Source: Paenibacillus timonensis (GTDB lineage Bacteria; Bacillota; Bacilli; Paenibacillales; Paenibacillaceae). Taken from it: 64,000 nt of DNA. Position 1 is the first letter of the stretch. Every line of letters starts with the position of its first letter. The stretch is taken from positions 248,001 to 312,000 of the forward strand of contig NZ_WNZY01000001.1 in NCBI RefSeq assembly GCF_009725205.1, read 5' to 3'. Below the pieces are notes generated by a model. The model did no database searches, had not been told where the DNA came from, and worked only from the letters and a program-made list of their open reading frames with translations. A program made the position numbers and the translations under genes. Positions 25,948-34,094 of this stretch are shown one piece after another.

Positions 25948-27090
25948 ATGGCACGGCAACCCACGTTCGTGTTGGCGCCGGATTCTTTTAAGGAGAGCAT
26001 GACGGCCAAGGAAGTATGTCTGGCGATGGAAGAAGGGCTGCGCAAGGCGTTTCCGGACGCGCGTTATGTTCATGTTCCGATGGCTGACGGCGGAGAAGGA
26101 ACCGTTCAAGCCTTGGTTGACGCCACAGGCGGGCGGCTGCTCTCGCTGGAGGTGACGGGGCCGCTTGGCGAGCCGGTTACGGCGCAGTACGGGCTGCTGG
26201 GCGACGGGGAGACGGCGGCCATCGAAATGGCCTCGGCCAGCGGGCTCCAGCAGGTGCCGCCGGATCGACGCGACCCGTTGCAGACTACGACGTACGGCAC
26301 CGGCGAGCTCATCCGCGCCTGCCTCGATCAGGGCGTGCGCCGCATCATCGTCGGCATTGGCGGCAGCGCCACGAACGACGGCGGTGCCGGGATGGCCGAG
26401 GCGCTGGGCGCGCGGTTCCTGGACGCGTCGGGCCGGTCGCTGCCGCGCGGCGGGGGCCGCCTCGGGGAGTTGGCGCGGATTGACCTATCCGCGCTCGATC
26501 CGCGGCTGCAGCAGACGCGCCTGGTCGTGGCCTGCGACGTCGACAACCCGCTCTGCGGCGAGCGCGGCGCGTCCCGCGTGTTCGGGCCGCAGAAGGGTGC
26601 CACCGCCGCGATGGCGGAGCAGCTCGACGCCGCGCTTGCGCACTACGCCGAGACGGCGCGGCGGCAGTTGGGCCGGGACGTTCGGGACGTCCCGGGGGCA
26701 GGGGCAGCCGGCGGGTTAGGCGCCGGGCTGTTGCTCTTCACGCGGGCCGAACTGCGCAGAGGCGTCGAGATCGTGATCGACTATACGGGCCTGCGGGAGA
26801 AGGTGGCGGCGGCGGACGTGGTGTTCACCGGCGAGGGCGGCATCGACTTCCAGACGAAGTTCGGGAAGACGCCCCACGGGGTCGCCCAGGTCGCCAAGGC
26901 CGCCGGCAAGCGCGTGATCGCGATCGCCGGCACGATCGGCGACGGCGCGGACGCGCTGTACGCTGATGGGATCGACGCGATCTTCGGCATCGCCCCCGGG
27001 GCGGCCGCCCTGCCGCAGCTGCTCGCCGACGGGCCGCGCAACGTGGCGCGCGCCTGCGAGAGCATCGGCCGCCTGCTGCGGTTAGGCTAA
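25948..27090 (+). CDS. Glycerate kinase (GarK/GlxK family)
   Basis: A protein of 380 residues, normal for the family. The opening LAPDSFKESMTAKEVCLAMEEG and ADGGEGTVQALV motifs bind substrate, GIGGSATNDGGAGMAEALGARF is the central glycine-rich loop, and VFTGEGGIDFQTKFGKTP is near the C-terminus. It phosphorylates glycerate with ATP, feeding glyoxylate or serine-derived carbon into glycolysis. From about 26200 to 27190 the DNA is markedly richer in G and C than the neighbouring genes, with codons ending in C or G, which may mark a recent transfer or a local bias. The start ATG 25948 follows GGGAGG. Confidence 0.92.
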   Translation: MARQPTFVLAPDSFKESMTAKEVCLAMEEGLRKAFPDARYVHVPMADGGEGTVQALVDATGGRLLSLEVTGPLGEPVTAQYGLLGDGETAAIEMASASGLQQVPPDRRDPLQTTTYGTGELIRACLDQGVRRIIVGIGGSATNDGGAGMAEALGARFLDASGRSLPRGGGRLGELARIDLSALDPRLQQTRLVVACDVDNPLCGERGASRVFGPQKGATAAMAEQLDAALAHYAETARRQLGRDVRDVPGAGAAGGLGAGLLLFTRAELRRGVEIVIDYTGLREKVAAADVVFTGEGGIDFQTKFGKTPHGVAQVAKAAGKRVIAIAGTIGDGADALYADGIDAIFGIAPGAAALPQLLADGPRNVARACESIGRLLRLG

Positions 27091-27256
27091 GCGCGCGGCG
27101 CGTGGGGCGACGGCGCAGCGCGCTGGGGGGCACGGCCGCTGGAGCTGGCGCGACCCGCGAGCCGACACGGGTACCCGGTGTGGCCGCCTGGCGGCAGCCC
27201 CCCCCGGGCCGGCGGGTCCAGCCAGGCGAGCCACGCTTCGTCGGCTCTGCCGGCGC

Positions 27257-27300
27257 AAAGGGAGAAATGTTGTCTTTCCTACAACATTTCTCCCTTTTTT
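27257..27300 (+). terminator. Terminator formed by the first AATGTTG palindrome
   Basis: A perfect 17-bp stem (AAAGGGAGAAATGTTGT and its complement) with a 7-base loop, followed by T residues. It ends the SDR/glycerate kinase unit and is also unit 1 of the palindrome array. Confidence 0.8.
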
Positions 27301-27450
27301 CTTGCCCCTGCGGGGCCAATGTTGCAAAAACTGCAGCATTTAAGCCCGCCCCGGGCCGTACCGCTGATAAATGTTGCGGCTTTTGCAACATTCCGTCTCC
27401 CCCGGCCTGCCAACCCTCCCGAAATGTTGCACAATCTGCAACATTTCGGG
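27257..27450. repeat. Array of four AATGTTGY-N7-RCAACATT palindromes, 52-53 bp apart
   Basis: The palindromes have loop centres at 27277, 27329, 27381 and 27434. The arms are conserved, the loop is always 7 bases and its sequence differs each time. Units 1 and 4 extend to 17- and 13-bp perfect stems. A fifth copy is at 38314-38338. Confidence 0.85.
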
Positions 27451-27480
27451 TTGCGGCCTGCTCCGCCCAGCGCATAAATT

Positions 27481-27509
27481 TTGCTCATATAACAAAAGTA
27501 TAGTAAAAT
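27481..27509 (+). promoter_or_regulatory. Promoter of the LLM oxidoreductase gene
   Basis: TTGCTC, a 17-bp spacer and TAAAAT, in an AT-rich stretch starting 31 bases after the palindrome array. Confidence 0.45.
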
Positions 27510-27549
27510 ACAAAAATATAGTTAACTAGATGAAGCGGAGGAACAAATC

Positions 27550-28611
27550 ATGGAAATCGGAATCAGCACGTTCGTCGAAACGACACCGGATGTCGTTACT
27601 GGCGAATTGATCAGTCATGCGCAGCGGCTGCGTGAGGTAGTAGAGGAGATCGTCCTAGCCGACAAGGTCGGGCTCGATGTGTTTGGCGTAGGGGAGCATC
27701 ACCGCAAAGATTATGCCGCTTCTTCGCCGACGTTGGTGTTGGCCGCAGCTGCGCCGCAGACGTCGCGCATCCGGCTAACCAGCGCCGTTACCGTGCTGTC
27801 TTCCGATGATCCGGTTCGGGTGTTCCAGGACTTCGCGACGCTGGATGGCCTATCGAATGGGCGCGCGGAGATTATGGCCGGTCGGGGTTCCTTTATCGAG
27901 TCCTTCCCGCTGTTCGGGTACGATTTGAATGATTATGAGGAGCTGTTCGAGGAGAAGCTGGATCTGCTGCTAAAGCTGCGTGAGTCGGAAAAAGTAACCT
28001 GGCAAGGCAATCACCGTCCAGCAATCCATAATCTGGGCGTCTATCCGCGCCCTGTGCAGAATCCATTGCCGGTATGGATCGGCAGCGGCGGCAACACGGA
28101 ATCTGTCATCCGTGCAGGGGTGCTTGGTTTACCGCTAGTCCTAGCGATTATCGGCGGGCGCCCGACTCAATTTGCCCCACTTGTCAAGGTCTACAAGCAA
28201 GCTGCTGCACAGGCTGGGCATGACGTCTCGAAGCTGACGGTCGCCTCCCATTCGCATGGCTTCGTTGGCGACCGCAATGACGTGGCGGTGGAGAAGTTCT
28301 TCCCCTCGACACAGGCGGCTATGAACGTGATCGGACGGGAACGCGGCTGGGGCCACTACGGCCGGGCTAGCTACGATGCCGCCCGCAGCCTGGAAGGTGC
28401 GCTGTACGTTGGTGACCCGGAGACGGTGGCGAACAAGATCATTTACCTTCGCAAAAATGTCGGCATCACCCGCTTCATGCTGCATTGCCCGCTCGGGACG
28501 ATGCCGCATGCGGATGTCATGCGGTCGATTGAACTCCTCGGCACCGAGGTGGCACCTCGAGTACGGGAAGAAATCGCCCGTTGGGAAGCTGCCGGAGAGA
28601 AAACAGAATAA
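27550..28611 (+). CDS. LLM-class flavin-dependent oxidoreductase (luciferase-like monooxygenase)
   Basis: A protein of 353 residues with a TIM-barrel bacterial luciferase fold. VFGVGEHHRKDYAASSPTLVLAAAA and IRLTSAVTVLSSDDPVRVFQDFATLDGLSNGRAEIMAGRGS are diagnostic for the F420/FMN-dependent LLM family. AGVLGLPLVLAIIGG and MLHCPLGTMPH lie in the C-terminal half. The substrate is not known. Members of this clade often use FMNH2 supplied by a separate reductase, and a flavin-reductase-fold protein is encoded convergently 108 bases downstream. The start ATG 27550 follows GGAGG by seven bases. Confidence 0.88.
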   Translation: MEIGISTFVETTPDVVTGELISHAQRLREVVEEIVLADKVGLDVFGVGEHHRKDYAASSPTLVLAAAAPQTSRIRLTSAVTVLSSDDPVRVFQDFATLDGLSNGRAEIMAGRGSFIESFPLFGYDLNDYEELFEEKLDLLLKLRESEKVTWQGNHRPAIHNLGVYPRPVQNPLPVWIGSGGNTESVIRAGVLGLPLVLAIIGGRPTQFAPLVKVYKQAAAQAGHDVSKLTVASHSHGFVGDRNDVAVEKFFPSTQAAMNVIGRERGWGHYGRASYDAARSLEGALYVGDPETVANKIIYLRKNVGITRFMLHCPLGTMPHADVMRSIELLGTEVAPRVREEIARWEAAGEKTE

Positions 28612-28719
28612 AGGACATGGCGTAGCGGCGTTAGATCTACTGCCAAAACGGTGCATGATTTGCACCGCCCCGGGCCTGATCCTAGCGTGAATGGTGTGGC
28701 TCTTACTTGCAGCCCCCCC

Positions 28720-29352
28720 TCACACCTCCGCCCGGAACGTCTTCCCTAACGGTTCACCGAGGCCGAAGTAGTGGCGGAAGTTATAAATGAGCGGGCTCCA
28801 CAGGCGAGGGTCGATATGACGTTCGCCGATGACGAGGTCACGGCGGGCGTGGACGGCCACGGCCCGGGTTTCGACGATCGCGAAGAAGGGGGCATAGGCT
28901 GGCGCTCGGAAGTCCTCCACGACCGCTTCGATTTGCAGCGGGCACTCGCGGATGCGTGCGGGCCGCACTTGCTGGGAAGGGATCGATGCCAACCCGCTGG
29001 CCGCAAATTTATCGCTTTGATACGTAAAACCCTGTGCTGCTTTTTCAGTTGGCACGGGGTTTTTTCCGGTTGTGGGGGCTAGCCGCTCGACTTGCTCCCA
29101 CAAGGAGGGATCGGGTAGATTGATCACGCACTCTCGGTAGCGCTGCAGGTTTTCGGCGGCTTTTCCGCCTAGCCCGATGCCAAGAACAATATGGTTGCCG
29201 AGCGCCCAAGAAGAAGAGATCGGGCTAATATTCGTGCTTCCGTCTTCATTCAGAGTCGTGAGCAGAACGACGGGCGTACCGTAATACAAAATTTTTGGCT
29301 GAATCAGCTGTGTGTCGTCGGCTGACGGACTTGCCGCTTTCGAAGTTTGCAT
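28720..29352 (-). CDS. Flavin-reductase-like FMN-binding split-barrel protein
   Basis: A protein of 210 residues. PVVLLTTLNEDGSTNISPISSSWALGNHIVLGIG is the split-barrel FMN-binding start, and ECVINLPDPSLWEQVERLA and AYAPFFAIVETRAVAVH follow, as in the flavin reductase-like family. It may reduce flavin for, or act alongside, the LLM oxidoreductase encoded convergently. The start ATG 29352 follows GGGGAGG by eight bases. An ArsR-like regulator gene is divergent with a 71-base gap, suggesting it controls this gene. Confidence 0.78.
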   Translation of the reverse strand: MQTSKAASPSADDTQLIQPKILYYGTPVVLLTTLNEDGSTNISPISSSWALGNHIVLGIGLGGKAAENLQRYRECVINLPDPSLWEQVERLAPTTGKNPVPTEKAAQGFTYQSDKFAASGLASIPSQQVRPARIRECPLQIEAVVEDFRAPAYAPFFAIVETRAVAVHARRDLVIGERHIDPRLWSPLIYNFRHYFGLGEPLGKTFRAEV

Positions 29353-29368
29353 CGGAATGACCTCCCCG

Positions 29369-29397
29369 TTTTAAGTGCTTCCCGCTCATTGTATAAT
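29369..29397 (+). promoter_or_regulatory. Promoter of the ArsR-like regulator
   Basis: TATAAT at 29392-29397, with a weak -35 (TTTTAA) 17 bases upstream. Confidence 0.5.
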
Positions 29398-29423
29398 GGC
29401 AACAATACCATGGGGATCGAAAT

Positions 29424-30173
29424 ATGGATGTCATCCTCAAAAAGGGGGAGCGAATCGTTATGAAAGCACCGATGCATATGTCAGCGGCGGTCATCGCCTC
29501 GCTTGTCAGCGACCCTAGTCGGTCGGCGATGTTAACGGCCATGCTGGACGGAAGATACCATGCCGCCGGGGAGTTGGCGCAAGCGGCCGGAATCCAGCCG
29601 CAAACAGCCAGCTTTCATCTGACCAAGCTGACGGAAGCCGGCCTCATTGCCGTCGAGAAACAAGGTCGCCACCGCTACTACGGAATCGCAGGCCCGGAGG
29701 TCGCCCGGGTGATGGAATCCCTGTTGTCCATCGCGCCGCCGACACCGATTAAGTCGTTGCGGCAGGCCACGGAGGATCAGGCACTGCGGTATGCCCGAAC
29801 CTGCTATGACCATTTGGCGGGGAGTTTAGGCGTCCGGCTGACGCAATGCTTGGTTGGCCGAGGAATCCTCGCCGAAGGTGACGGAGGGTTTGATGTTACC
29901 ACGGAAGGGGAAGCGTTTCTGGGTCGGTTCGGGGTCGACATCGACGGAGCCAAGCGCAAACGCCGCTCTTTTTCCCCAAAATGCCTGGATTGGAGTGAAC
30001 GGCGCCATCATCTGGCCGGGGCGCTCGGCCATGCGCTGCTAGAGCGGCTGATGGAGCTGGGATGGGTGGAGCGAAATCCGCATAGCCGGGCCGTCAAGTT
30101 GACCGCGGAAGGGCGAGTAGGGTTAAGGGAAAGCTTGGCTTTGGACATGGACGTTGAGGAAGGAGTCGGCTAA
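29424..30173 (+). CDS. ArsR-type winged-helix transcriptional regulator
   Basis: A protein of 249 residues. The N-terminal helix-turn-helix (ASLVSDPSRSAMLTAMLDGRYHAAGELAQAAGIQPQTASFHLTKLTEAGLIAVEKQGRHRYYGI) is the ArsR/HTH_20 fold. The C-terminal 150 residues are unlike classic ArsR metal sensors and probably form an effector or dimer domain; it contains the Cys residues of RTCYDHL and KCLDWSERRHHLAGALGHALLER. This long form is common next to flavin enzymes and MFS genes. The start may be ATG 29424 or ATG 29460 (GGGGGAG nine bases before). The divergent FMN protein gene is the likely target. Confidence 0.85.
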   Translation: MDVILKKGERIVMKAPMHMSAAVIASLVSDPSRSAMLTAMLDGRYHAAGELAQAAGIQPQTASFHLTKLTEAGLIAVEKQGRHRYYGIAGPEVARVMESLLSIAPPTPIKSLRQATEDQALRYARTCYDHLAGSLGVRLTQCLVGRGILAEGDGGFDVTTEGEAFLGRFGVDIDGAKRKRRSFSPKCLDWSERRHHLAGALGHALLERLMELGWVERNPHSRAVKLTAEGRVGLRESLALDMDVEEGVG

Positions 30174-30200
30174 CTTCCGAATTCAAAGTTCAGGCATACG

Positions 30201-30235
30201 AAAAACCATCTCTCACTTGCAAGAGATGGTTTTTT
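30201..30235. terminator. Bidirectional terminator
   Basis: AAAAACCATCTCT pairs with AGAGATGGTTTTT over an 8-base loop. T runs lie on both strands, serving the regulator gene and the convergent glycosyltransferase gene. Confidence 0.9.
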
Positions 30236-30244
30236 GCCGTTCTG

Positions 30245-31630
30245 CTATAACCGGCTGCGACGCCGTTGTCTTCTTCGTCCGCGCAGCGTGACGTGAAGCG
30301 ATCGGGCGCTCCGCCGCTTGGCCTTGCTGCGGGCATGAGCGGCCGCTTTACCAATGGAACTGCGAACCCAAGTTCGTGCCCCTTTCTTGCGCAGCGCCCC
30401 TTTGCGGATCGAACGTTTGCGACGCCGGCGGGACGAGGTTGGTTTCACCGAGTCAGGCCATAGACTCTGGCAGGCTTGCGTCAAGATCGCCTTGATTTGC
30501 TCCTGTTTATGCGGAGCATCCGGCTGGGTATAGATCTGGGTAGCCGCCATCAGCGCCGGCTTCAGCCCGTTCTTCAAAGCTCCGTATTCGGGAGCATCCG
30601 GCTGCAGATGAAAGAGGCGGGCGCCGTGAGCTAACGTACGCCGGACTTGTCGCGCGGCAGCACGCTCCGAAGCGTTCTTGCTGCTGCGCCACGATTTGAG
30701 GATACGCAGCGTATTTTTATACCCTTCCATCCCCTCGGAAGGAGGCAGGATGGCGAACAAGCTGATTTCCGGATCGGCGTAGCCATGGTTCTGGTAGATG
30801 ATCCGCAGGTTCTCTCCTTGGGAATCCTCACTCCGATGAAAGGACGGGTGCTCCTGATGATAACCGACCACTTCCTCAATGCTAACGAAGGTGCAACCGC
30901 GAAGGTGCAGCCGGTAGCCCAGTTCCCAATCTTCAAGGCCATGCTTCTGGAAGTTCTCATTAAAACCGCCGACCTCTTCAAATAGTCGTTTGGACAAAGA
31001 GAGGTTGCGCGTGACCGCCATGAGCCAAGGCGCCACATCGGTGGTTGGGAATTCGCGATAATTCCCCTTAATCGGTTCCCAAGGGGCGACGACTTTTTCC
31101 AGTTGGCCGGTTTGGCCGAGAATATCCTCGCGGGTAACGATCTCGATCAGATCCGGTGCTTGCCAATAGTCGTTGTTCCACAGTCCGGAAGCTTGCAGAA
31201 CCTCAGAGGCAGCGACCTTCTCCTCCCCAGAGAAATCAGGGTACAGGTGGGGATACGCCTTGATGAACAAGATCGGAACCCCGGAGACGACAGCGTTTCG
31301 GTGCAGTTGATGATAGGTGTCGTGCGTCTTCACGAAGTCGGGAGTGACCAGGTAATCGGGATCACAAAAAATCAGGTAGTCGCCGGAAGCGGCCTCAACC
31401 CCGCGGTTCCGAGCCGCCGACCTCCCGGCCGTTTCCTCCAGGGTGACGGGAACGAGCTGGTAAGGGGGGCGGTACCGGCTTAGACGCTCCAGGGTGTCGT
31501 CGGTGGAGCCGTCGTCGACCACCACCACTTCGAATTGATCAAGCGAATAGGTCTGGATTTCAAATGCCGTTAACGTCAGCATCAAAGACAACGCCTTATT
31601 ATAGCTTGGGATAATGACACTATATTTCAT
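30245..31630 (-). CDS. Family 2 glycosyltransferase with a long Arg/Lys-rich C-terminal tail
   Basis: A protein of 461 residues. The GT-A core has SVIIPSYNKALSLMLTL, VVVVDDGSTDDTLERL, and the metal-binding DPD in DYLIFCDPDYLVTPDF; GLEDWELGYRLHLRG carries the usual ED acceptor motif. It transfers sugar from a nucleotide donor, probably to a cell-surface polymer. From about residue 395 the sequence becomes extremely basic (SSRRRRKRSIRKGALRKKG, then AKRRSARS and RGRRRQRRRSRL), a tail that is not part of the family. The tail might anchor it to acidic lipids or nucleic acid. The start ATG 31630 follows GAGGTGATCC. Confidence 0.85.
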   Translation of the reverse strand: MKYSVIIPSYNKALSLMLTLTAFEIQTYSLDQFEVVVVDDGSTDDTLERLSRYRPPYQLVPVTLEETAGRSAARNRGVEAASGDYLIFCDPDYLVTPDFVKTHDTYHQLHRNAVVSGVPILFIKAYPHLYPDFSGEEKVAASEVLQASGLWNNDYWQAPDLIEIVTREDILGQTGQLEKVVAPWEPIKGNYREFPTTDVAPWLMAVTRNLSLSKRLFEEVGGFNENFQKHGLEDWELGYRLHLRGCTFVSIEEVVGYHQEHPSFHRSEDSQGENLRIIYQNHGYADPEISLFAILPPSEGMEGYKNTLRILKSWRSSKNASERAAARQVRRTLAHGARLFHLQPDAPEYGALKNGLKPALMAATQIYTQPDAPHKQEQIKAILTQACQSLWPDSVKPTSSRRRRKRSIRKGALRKKGARTWVRSSIGKAAAHARSKAKRRSARSLHVTLRGRRRQRRRSRL

Positions 31631-31717
31631 TGGACAGGGATCACCTCGGGCATTATGATTTCGTACCCATTATACGAATCCCCAGCGGCGGCGAAAGGGA
31701 CAAAGAACCACGCCCGG

Positions 31718-32428
31718 TTACTTTATTTTGATGCGCACTCTTTTTATCGTGGCCCATAGGATTCCCAGCGCAAGACCTGCTAGCAACAACGTACCCAACA
31801 ACGAACCCCAAACCGGCAAATGACCTATATAGACGACGCGGTTAAGGAGGTCCTTGAGCTCCAAATCCCACATGGCCTCGGAAGCAAACAGAAGAATCAG
31901 GGCCAGAACGATATACAGCATGCCCCCCAGCTTGCCGAACCGGTAAAAGCCGGCACCGATCACATAACCCGCCAAATAATAAACGAGGGCGTTCAAGATG
32001 TAGACGATTACGGTAAGCAGCCAGGAAGCATTCTCCCCTAGGAAGGATACCCTCTCGGGTGCAGGAATCAGCCAATGCTGCAAGCTGCCGACGACGCCTA
32101 CACCCCCCATCAACACCAAGGCCACCATAGCAGCAGCCAGTGAGGACCCGCAGAAATAGGCTTTTCGTGTAACCCCAAATCTGGCGTAGAAGCTGAGGAA
32201 GCCGGACACCGAAATAATTCCGATGACGAGCATAAACACCTTGGACGGTTGAAAAGCGAACGTGATAAAGTTTTGCGCATTCACTTCAATTAGCGCATAA
32301 GCCAGGATGACGAAGCAGATAAACCAGGCGGCCCAGGTCAGCTGGAGCCAGGACATATCCGCAGCAACTCGAAGCGCGCGGCTTGTGTTATTGATCGGCT
32401 GGTTCTTAAAGCTCGGATTGGACTTCAT
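31718..32428 (-). CDS. ABC transporter membrane protein of a YtrA-type operon
   Basis: A protein of 236 residues with about six hydrophobic segments (ADMSWLQLTWAAWFICFVILAYALIEV near the N-terminus, ending VWGSLLGTLLLAGLALGILWATI). There are no sequence motifs beyond the membrane pattern. The gene overlaps the end of the ATPase gene by 23 bases and is third in gntR-ATPase-permease order, the YtrABC-like arrangement that in Bacillus responds to cell-wall antibiotics. A good GGAGGGGGG ribosome site precedes ATG 32428. Confidence 0.75.
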   Translation of the reverse strand: MKSNPSFKNQPINNTSRALRVAADMSWLQLTWAAWFICFVILAYALIEVNAQNFITFAFQPSKVFMLVIGIISVSGFLSFYARFGVTRKAYFCGSSLAAAMVALVLMGGVGVVGSLQHWLIPAPERVSFLGENASWLLTVIVYILNALVYYLAGYVIGAGFYRFGKLGGMLYIVLALILLFASEAMWDLELKDLLNRVVYIGHLPVWGSLLGTLLLAGLALGILWATIKRVRIKIK

Positions 32429-33302
32429 GGGAACCCCCCTCCCCGGTTAAATGGATGAACAAATCCTGTAGCGGAACCGGTCCGATGTCGAGACCTTTGT
32501 TCGCAGCGGCTCTGCGCCGAGCCTCGTCAATCTCCCCGTAGACCATCGCTGCCTTCGTGCTGCCAAGCTGTTGGACATTTAGCACCTTCATGCCGCGCAC
32601 GAACTCGTCGACATCGGCAACTGCTCCGGTGATAGATGCACCCCGTTCCAACAACTGGTCAATGGGCTCCTTCAGCAGCATCCGTCCTTTGTGCAAAATC
32701 ACCACGTCCTCGAACAAATAATCCATTTCCGAAACGAGGTGGGTGGATAGGATGATCGTCCGCGGGTGGTTGGCATGATCCTCTAGCAGTTGTTTATAGA
32801 AAATCTCCCGGGTTGGCGCATCCATTCCGCGATACACCTCATCGAAGATCGTCACCGGTGTTCGGCTTGCCAGCCCGATCACGGCATTCAGCGCCGACTG
32901 CATCCCGCTGGAGAGCTTCTTCATCGGTACATCCGTCGGTAAACCGAACAACCGGACCAGTTCTTCGGCATACGCCCGGTCAAAATAAGGGCGGTATCGC
33001 TCGGCTACCTTCAGCATGCCGTTCACCTTTTCGCTTTCTTCACTGTAATTGGTCTCATAAACGAAGCTGACCTGGGCCATCGTCTCGGCATGCTCAAACG
33101 GGGGATGGCCGCCAATCCGCACCCGTCCTGCCGTTGGCTCCATATAGGAAGCCAGGAGGGAGAGCAGGGTGGTTTTGCCCGCGCCGTTGCGGCCTAGCAG
33201 CCCATAAATTTTCCCGGCCTCCAGCTCTAAAGTAATATCGATCAGAGCGGGGTGGCTGCCAAAATGGACACTCACCTGCTCAAGCGTAACGTCAAGGCTC
33301 AT
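32406..33302 (-). CDS. ABC transporter ATPase, YtrB-type
   Basis: A protein of 298 residues. Walker A is GRNGAGKTTLL and the Q-loop region is FVYETNYSEES. LSSGMQSALNAVIGLASRTPVTIFDEVYRGMD gives the signature region and Walker B; the signature serine-glycine is present but the stretch departs from LSGGQ (LSSGMQ) and the usual DEP is DEVYRGMD, as in YtrB relatives. The H-loop is LSTHL. It energises the permease encoded downstream. The gene overlaps the gntR stop by 11 bases. Confidence 0.88.
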   Translation of the reverse strand: MSLDVTLEQVSVHFGSHPALIDITLELEAGKIYGLLGRNGAGKTTLLSLLASYMEPTAGRVRIGGHPPFEHAETMAQVSFVYETNYSEESEKVNGMLKVAERYRPYFDRAYAEELVRLFGLPTDVPMKKLSSGMQSALNAVIGLASRTPVTIFDEVYRGMDAPTREIFYKQLLEDHANHPRTIILSTHLVSEMDYLFEDVVILHKGRMLLKEPIDQLLERGASITGAVADVDEFVRGMKVLNVQQLGSTKAAMVYGEIDEARRRAAANKGLDIGPVPLQDLFIHLTGEGGSHEVQSEL

Positions 33303-33675
33303 GTTTAATCCCTTCCTTTGCTTTAGTGATCAGCAGATTCATTTCCCCTTCGGCAATGCCCAGCTTTGCAGCTTCCCGCATCATGGGAAGGACATATTCA
33401 TCGAGAAATCGATCTTTACGTTCCGTCAGCAGCATTTCCTTTGCATTTTCGGCCACAAACATGCCAACCCCCCTTTTCTTGTACAAAATACCGGCGTCCA
33501 CCAACAGATTGATCCCTTTGGCGATCGTCAGGTGATTGATTTTGTAAAATTGTACGAGCTGCGTCGTCGACGGAATTTGCTCATGCTCCTTCAGTTGGTC
33601 GTTCACGATCTGGTCTTCAATGAGCTCTTTGATCTGCAGAAAAATTGGCTTCTTGTCGTCAAAAGACGGACTCAA
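33292..33675 (-). CDS. GntR-family regulator, YtrA subfamily
   Basis: A protein of 127 residues, the short form of GntR regulators. The winged helix covers residues 5-75 (KPIFLQIKELIEDQIVNDQLKEHEQIPSTTQLVQFYKINHLTIAKGINLLVDAGILYKKRGVGMFV) and a small helical tail follows, with no effector domain. YtrA proteins repress their own ABC operon and are relieved by cell-wall antibiotics. The start is TTG 33675, eight bases after GGAGGTG; no ATG lies nearby in frame. A palindromic operator-like sequence lies just upstream. Confidence 0.9.
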   Translation of the reverse strand: MSPSFDDKKPIFLQIKELIEDQIVNDQLKEHEQIPSTTQLVQFYKINHLTIAKGINLLVDAGILYKKRGVGMFVAENAKEMLLTERKDRFLDEYVLPMMREAAKLGIAEGEMNLLITKAKEGIKHEP

Positions 33676-33705
33676 CGGGAAATCACCTCCGTATCTCTTT
33701 GTTGT

Positions 33706-33739
33706 TAGTTATATGGTTATATAGTCTTGTATATAACTA
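33706..33739. promoter_or_regulatory. Candidate GntR operator, TAGTTATAT-N16-ATATAACTA
   Basis: A perfect 9-bp inverted repeat with a 16-base AT-rich centre, 31 bases upstream of the gntR start. It is likely autoregulatory. Confidence 0.6.
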
Positions 33740-33800
33740 TATAAATAAAATTTCATCTCGTCAATCTTCTTTTCGCCTGGAGCGAGGAACGACGGCTTAG

Positions 33801-33994
33801 CACCTAACGCTTGCCACACGGCTTATATCCGCCAAAATGGGCGTTTTTCGATTCTAACGCGGATCACAGAGCTTATTTGCCATTTTTGGGGTTGAAATCG
33901 GGGGTTTTCCCCGAAATAGTGTTGCCCAGCGTCGTTAGAATTTCTAGAACGCCGAATTTGCCACATTAGGGTTCCTAGTCAGCGTTAGCGCTGG
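33801..33994 (-). repeat. Four-unit inverted repeat element, type I copy B
   Basis: The reverse complement of this stretch matches copy A closely: it shares GCAAATTCGG, TTCTAGAAATTCTAACGACG and GCAAATAAGCTCTGTGATCC. Units lie at about 33801-33833, 33851-33882, 33913-33940 and 33967-33992. It fills most of the 420-bp gap between the gntR and guanylate-kinase-like genes. Confidence 0.85.
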
Positions 33995-34043
33995 CACAGT
34001 ATCCGTACAGCAAGAACCGCAAGCACTCCAAGCACCTCAAGCA

Positions 34044-34090
34044 CAAAAAAACGGGTCGCCCCAGCCAGTAAAGACAGGGACAACCCGCTT
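34044..34090 (-). terminator. Rho-independent terminator of the guanylate-kinase-like gene
   Basis: On the minus strand AAGCGGGTTGTCCC pairs with GGGGCGACCCGT over an 18-base loop, followed by seven T residues. Confidence 0.85.
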
Positions 34091-34094
34091 CCAT

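Noticed and set aside
27257..27450. The palindrome array as a CRISPR array.
   Set aside because: Repeats are short palindromes with a variable centre and the intervening sequence is GC-rich and repeat-like. There are no cas genes and no leader.
27102..27503. A 133-codon frame across the palindrome array.
   Set aside because: It has no ribosome site, and the repeats and GC-rich flank explain the lack of stop codons.
28640..28680. A hairpin (CGGTGCA-TGATT-TGCACCG) between the LLM and FMN protein genes, as a terminator.
   Set aside because: The stem is only 7 bp and there is no T run on either strand, so I do not list it as a feature.
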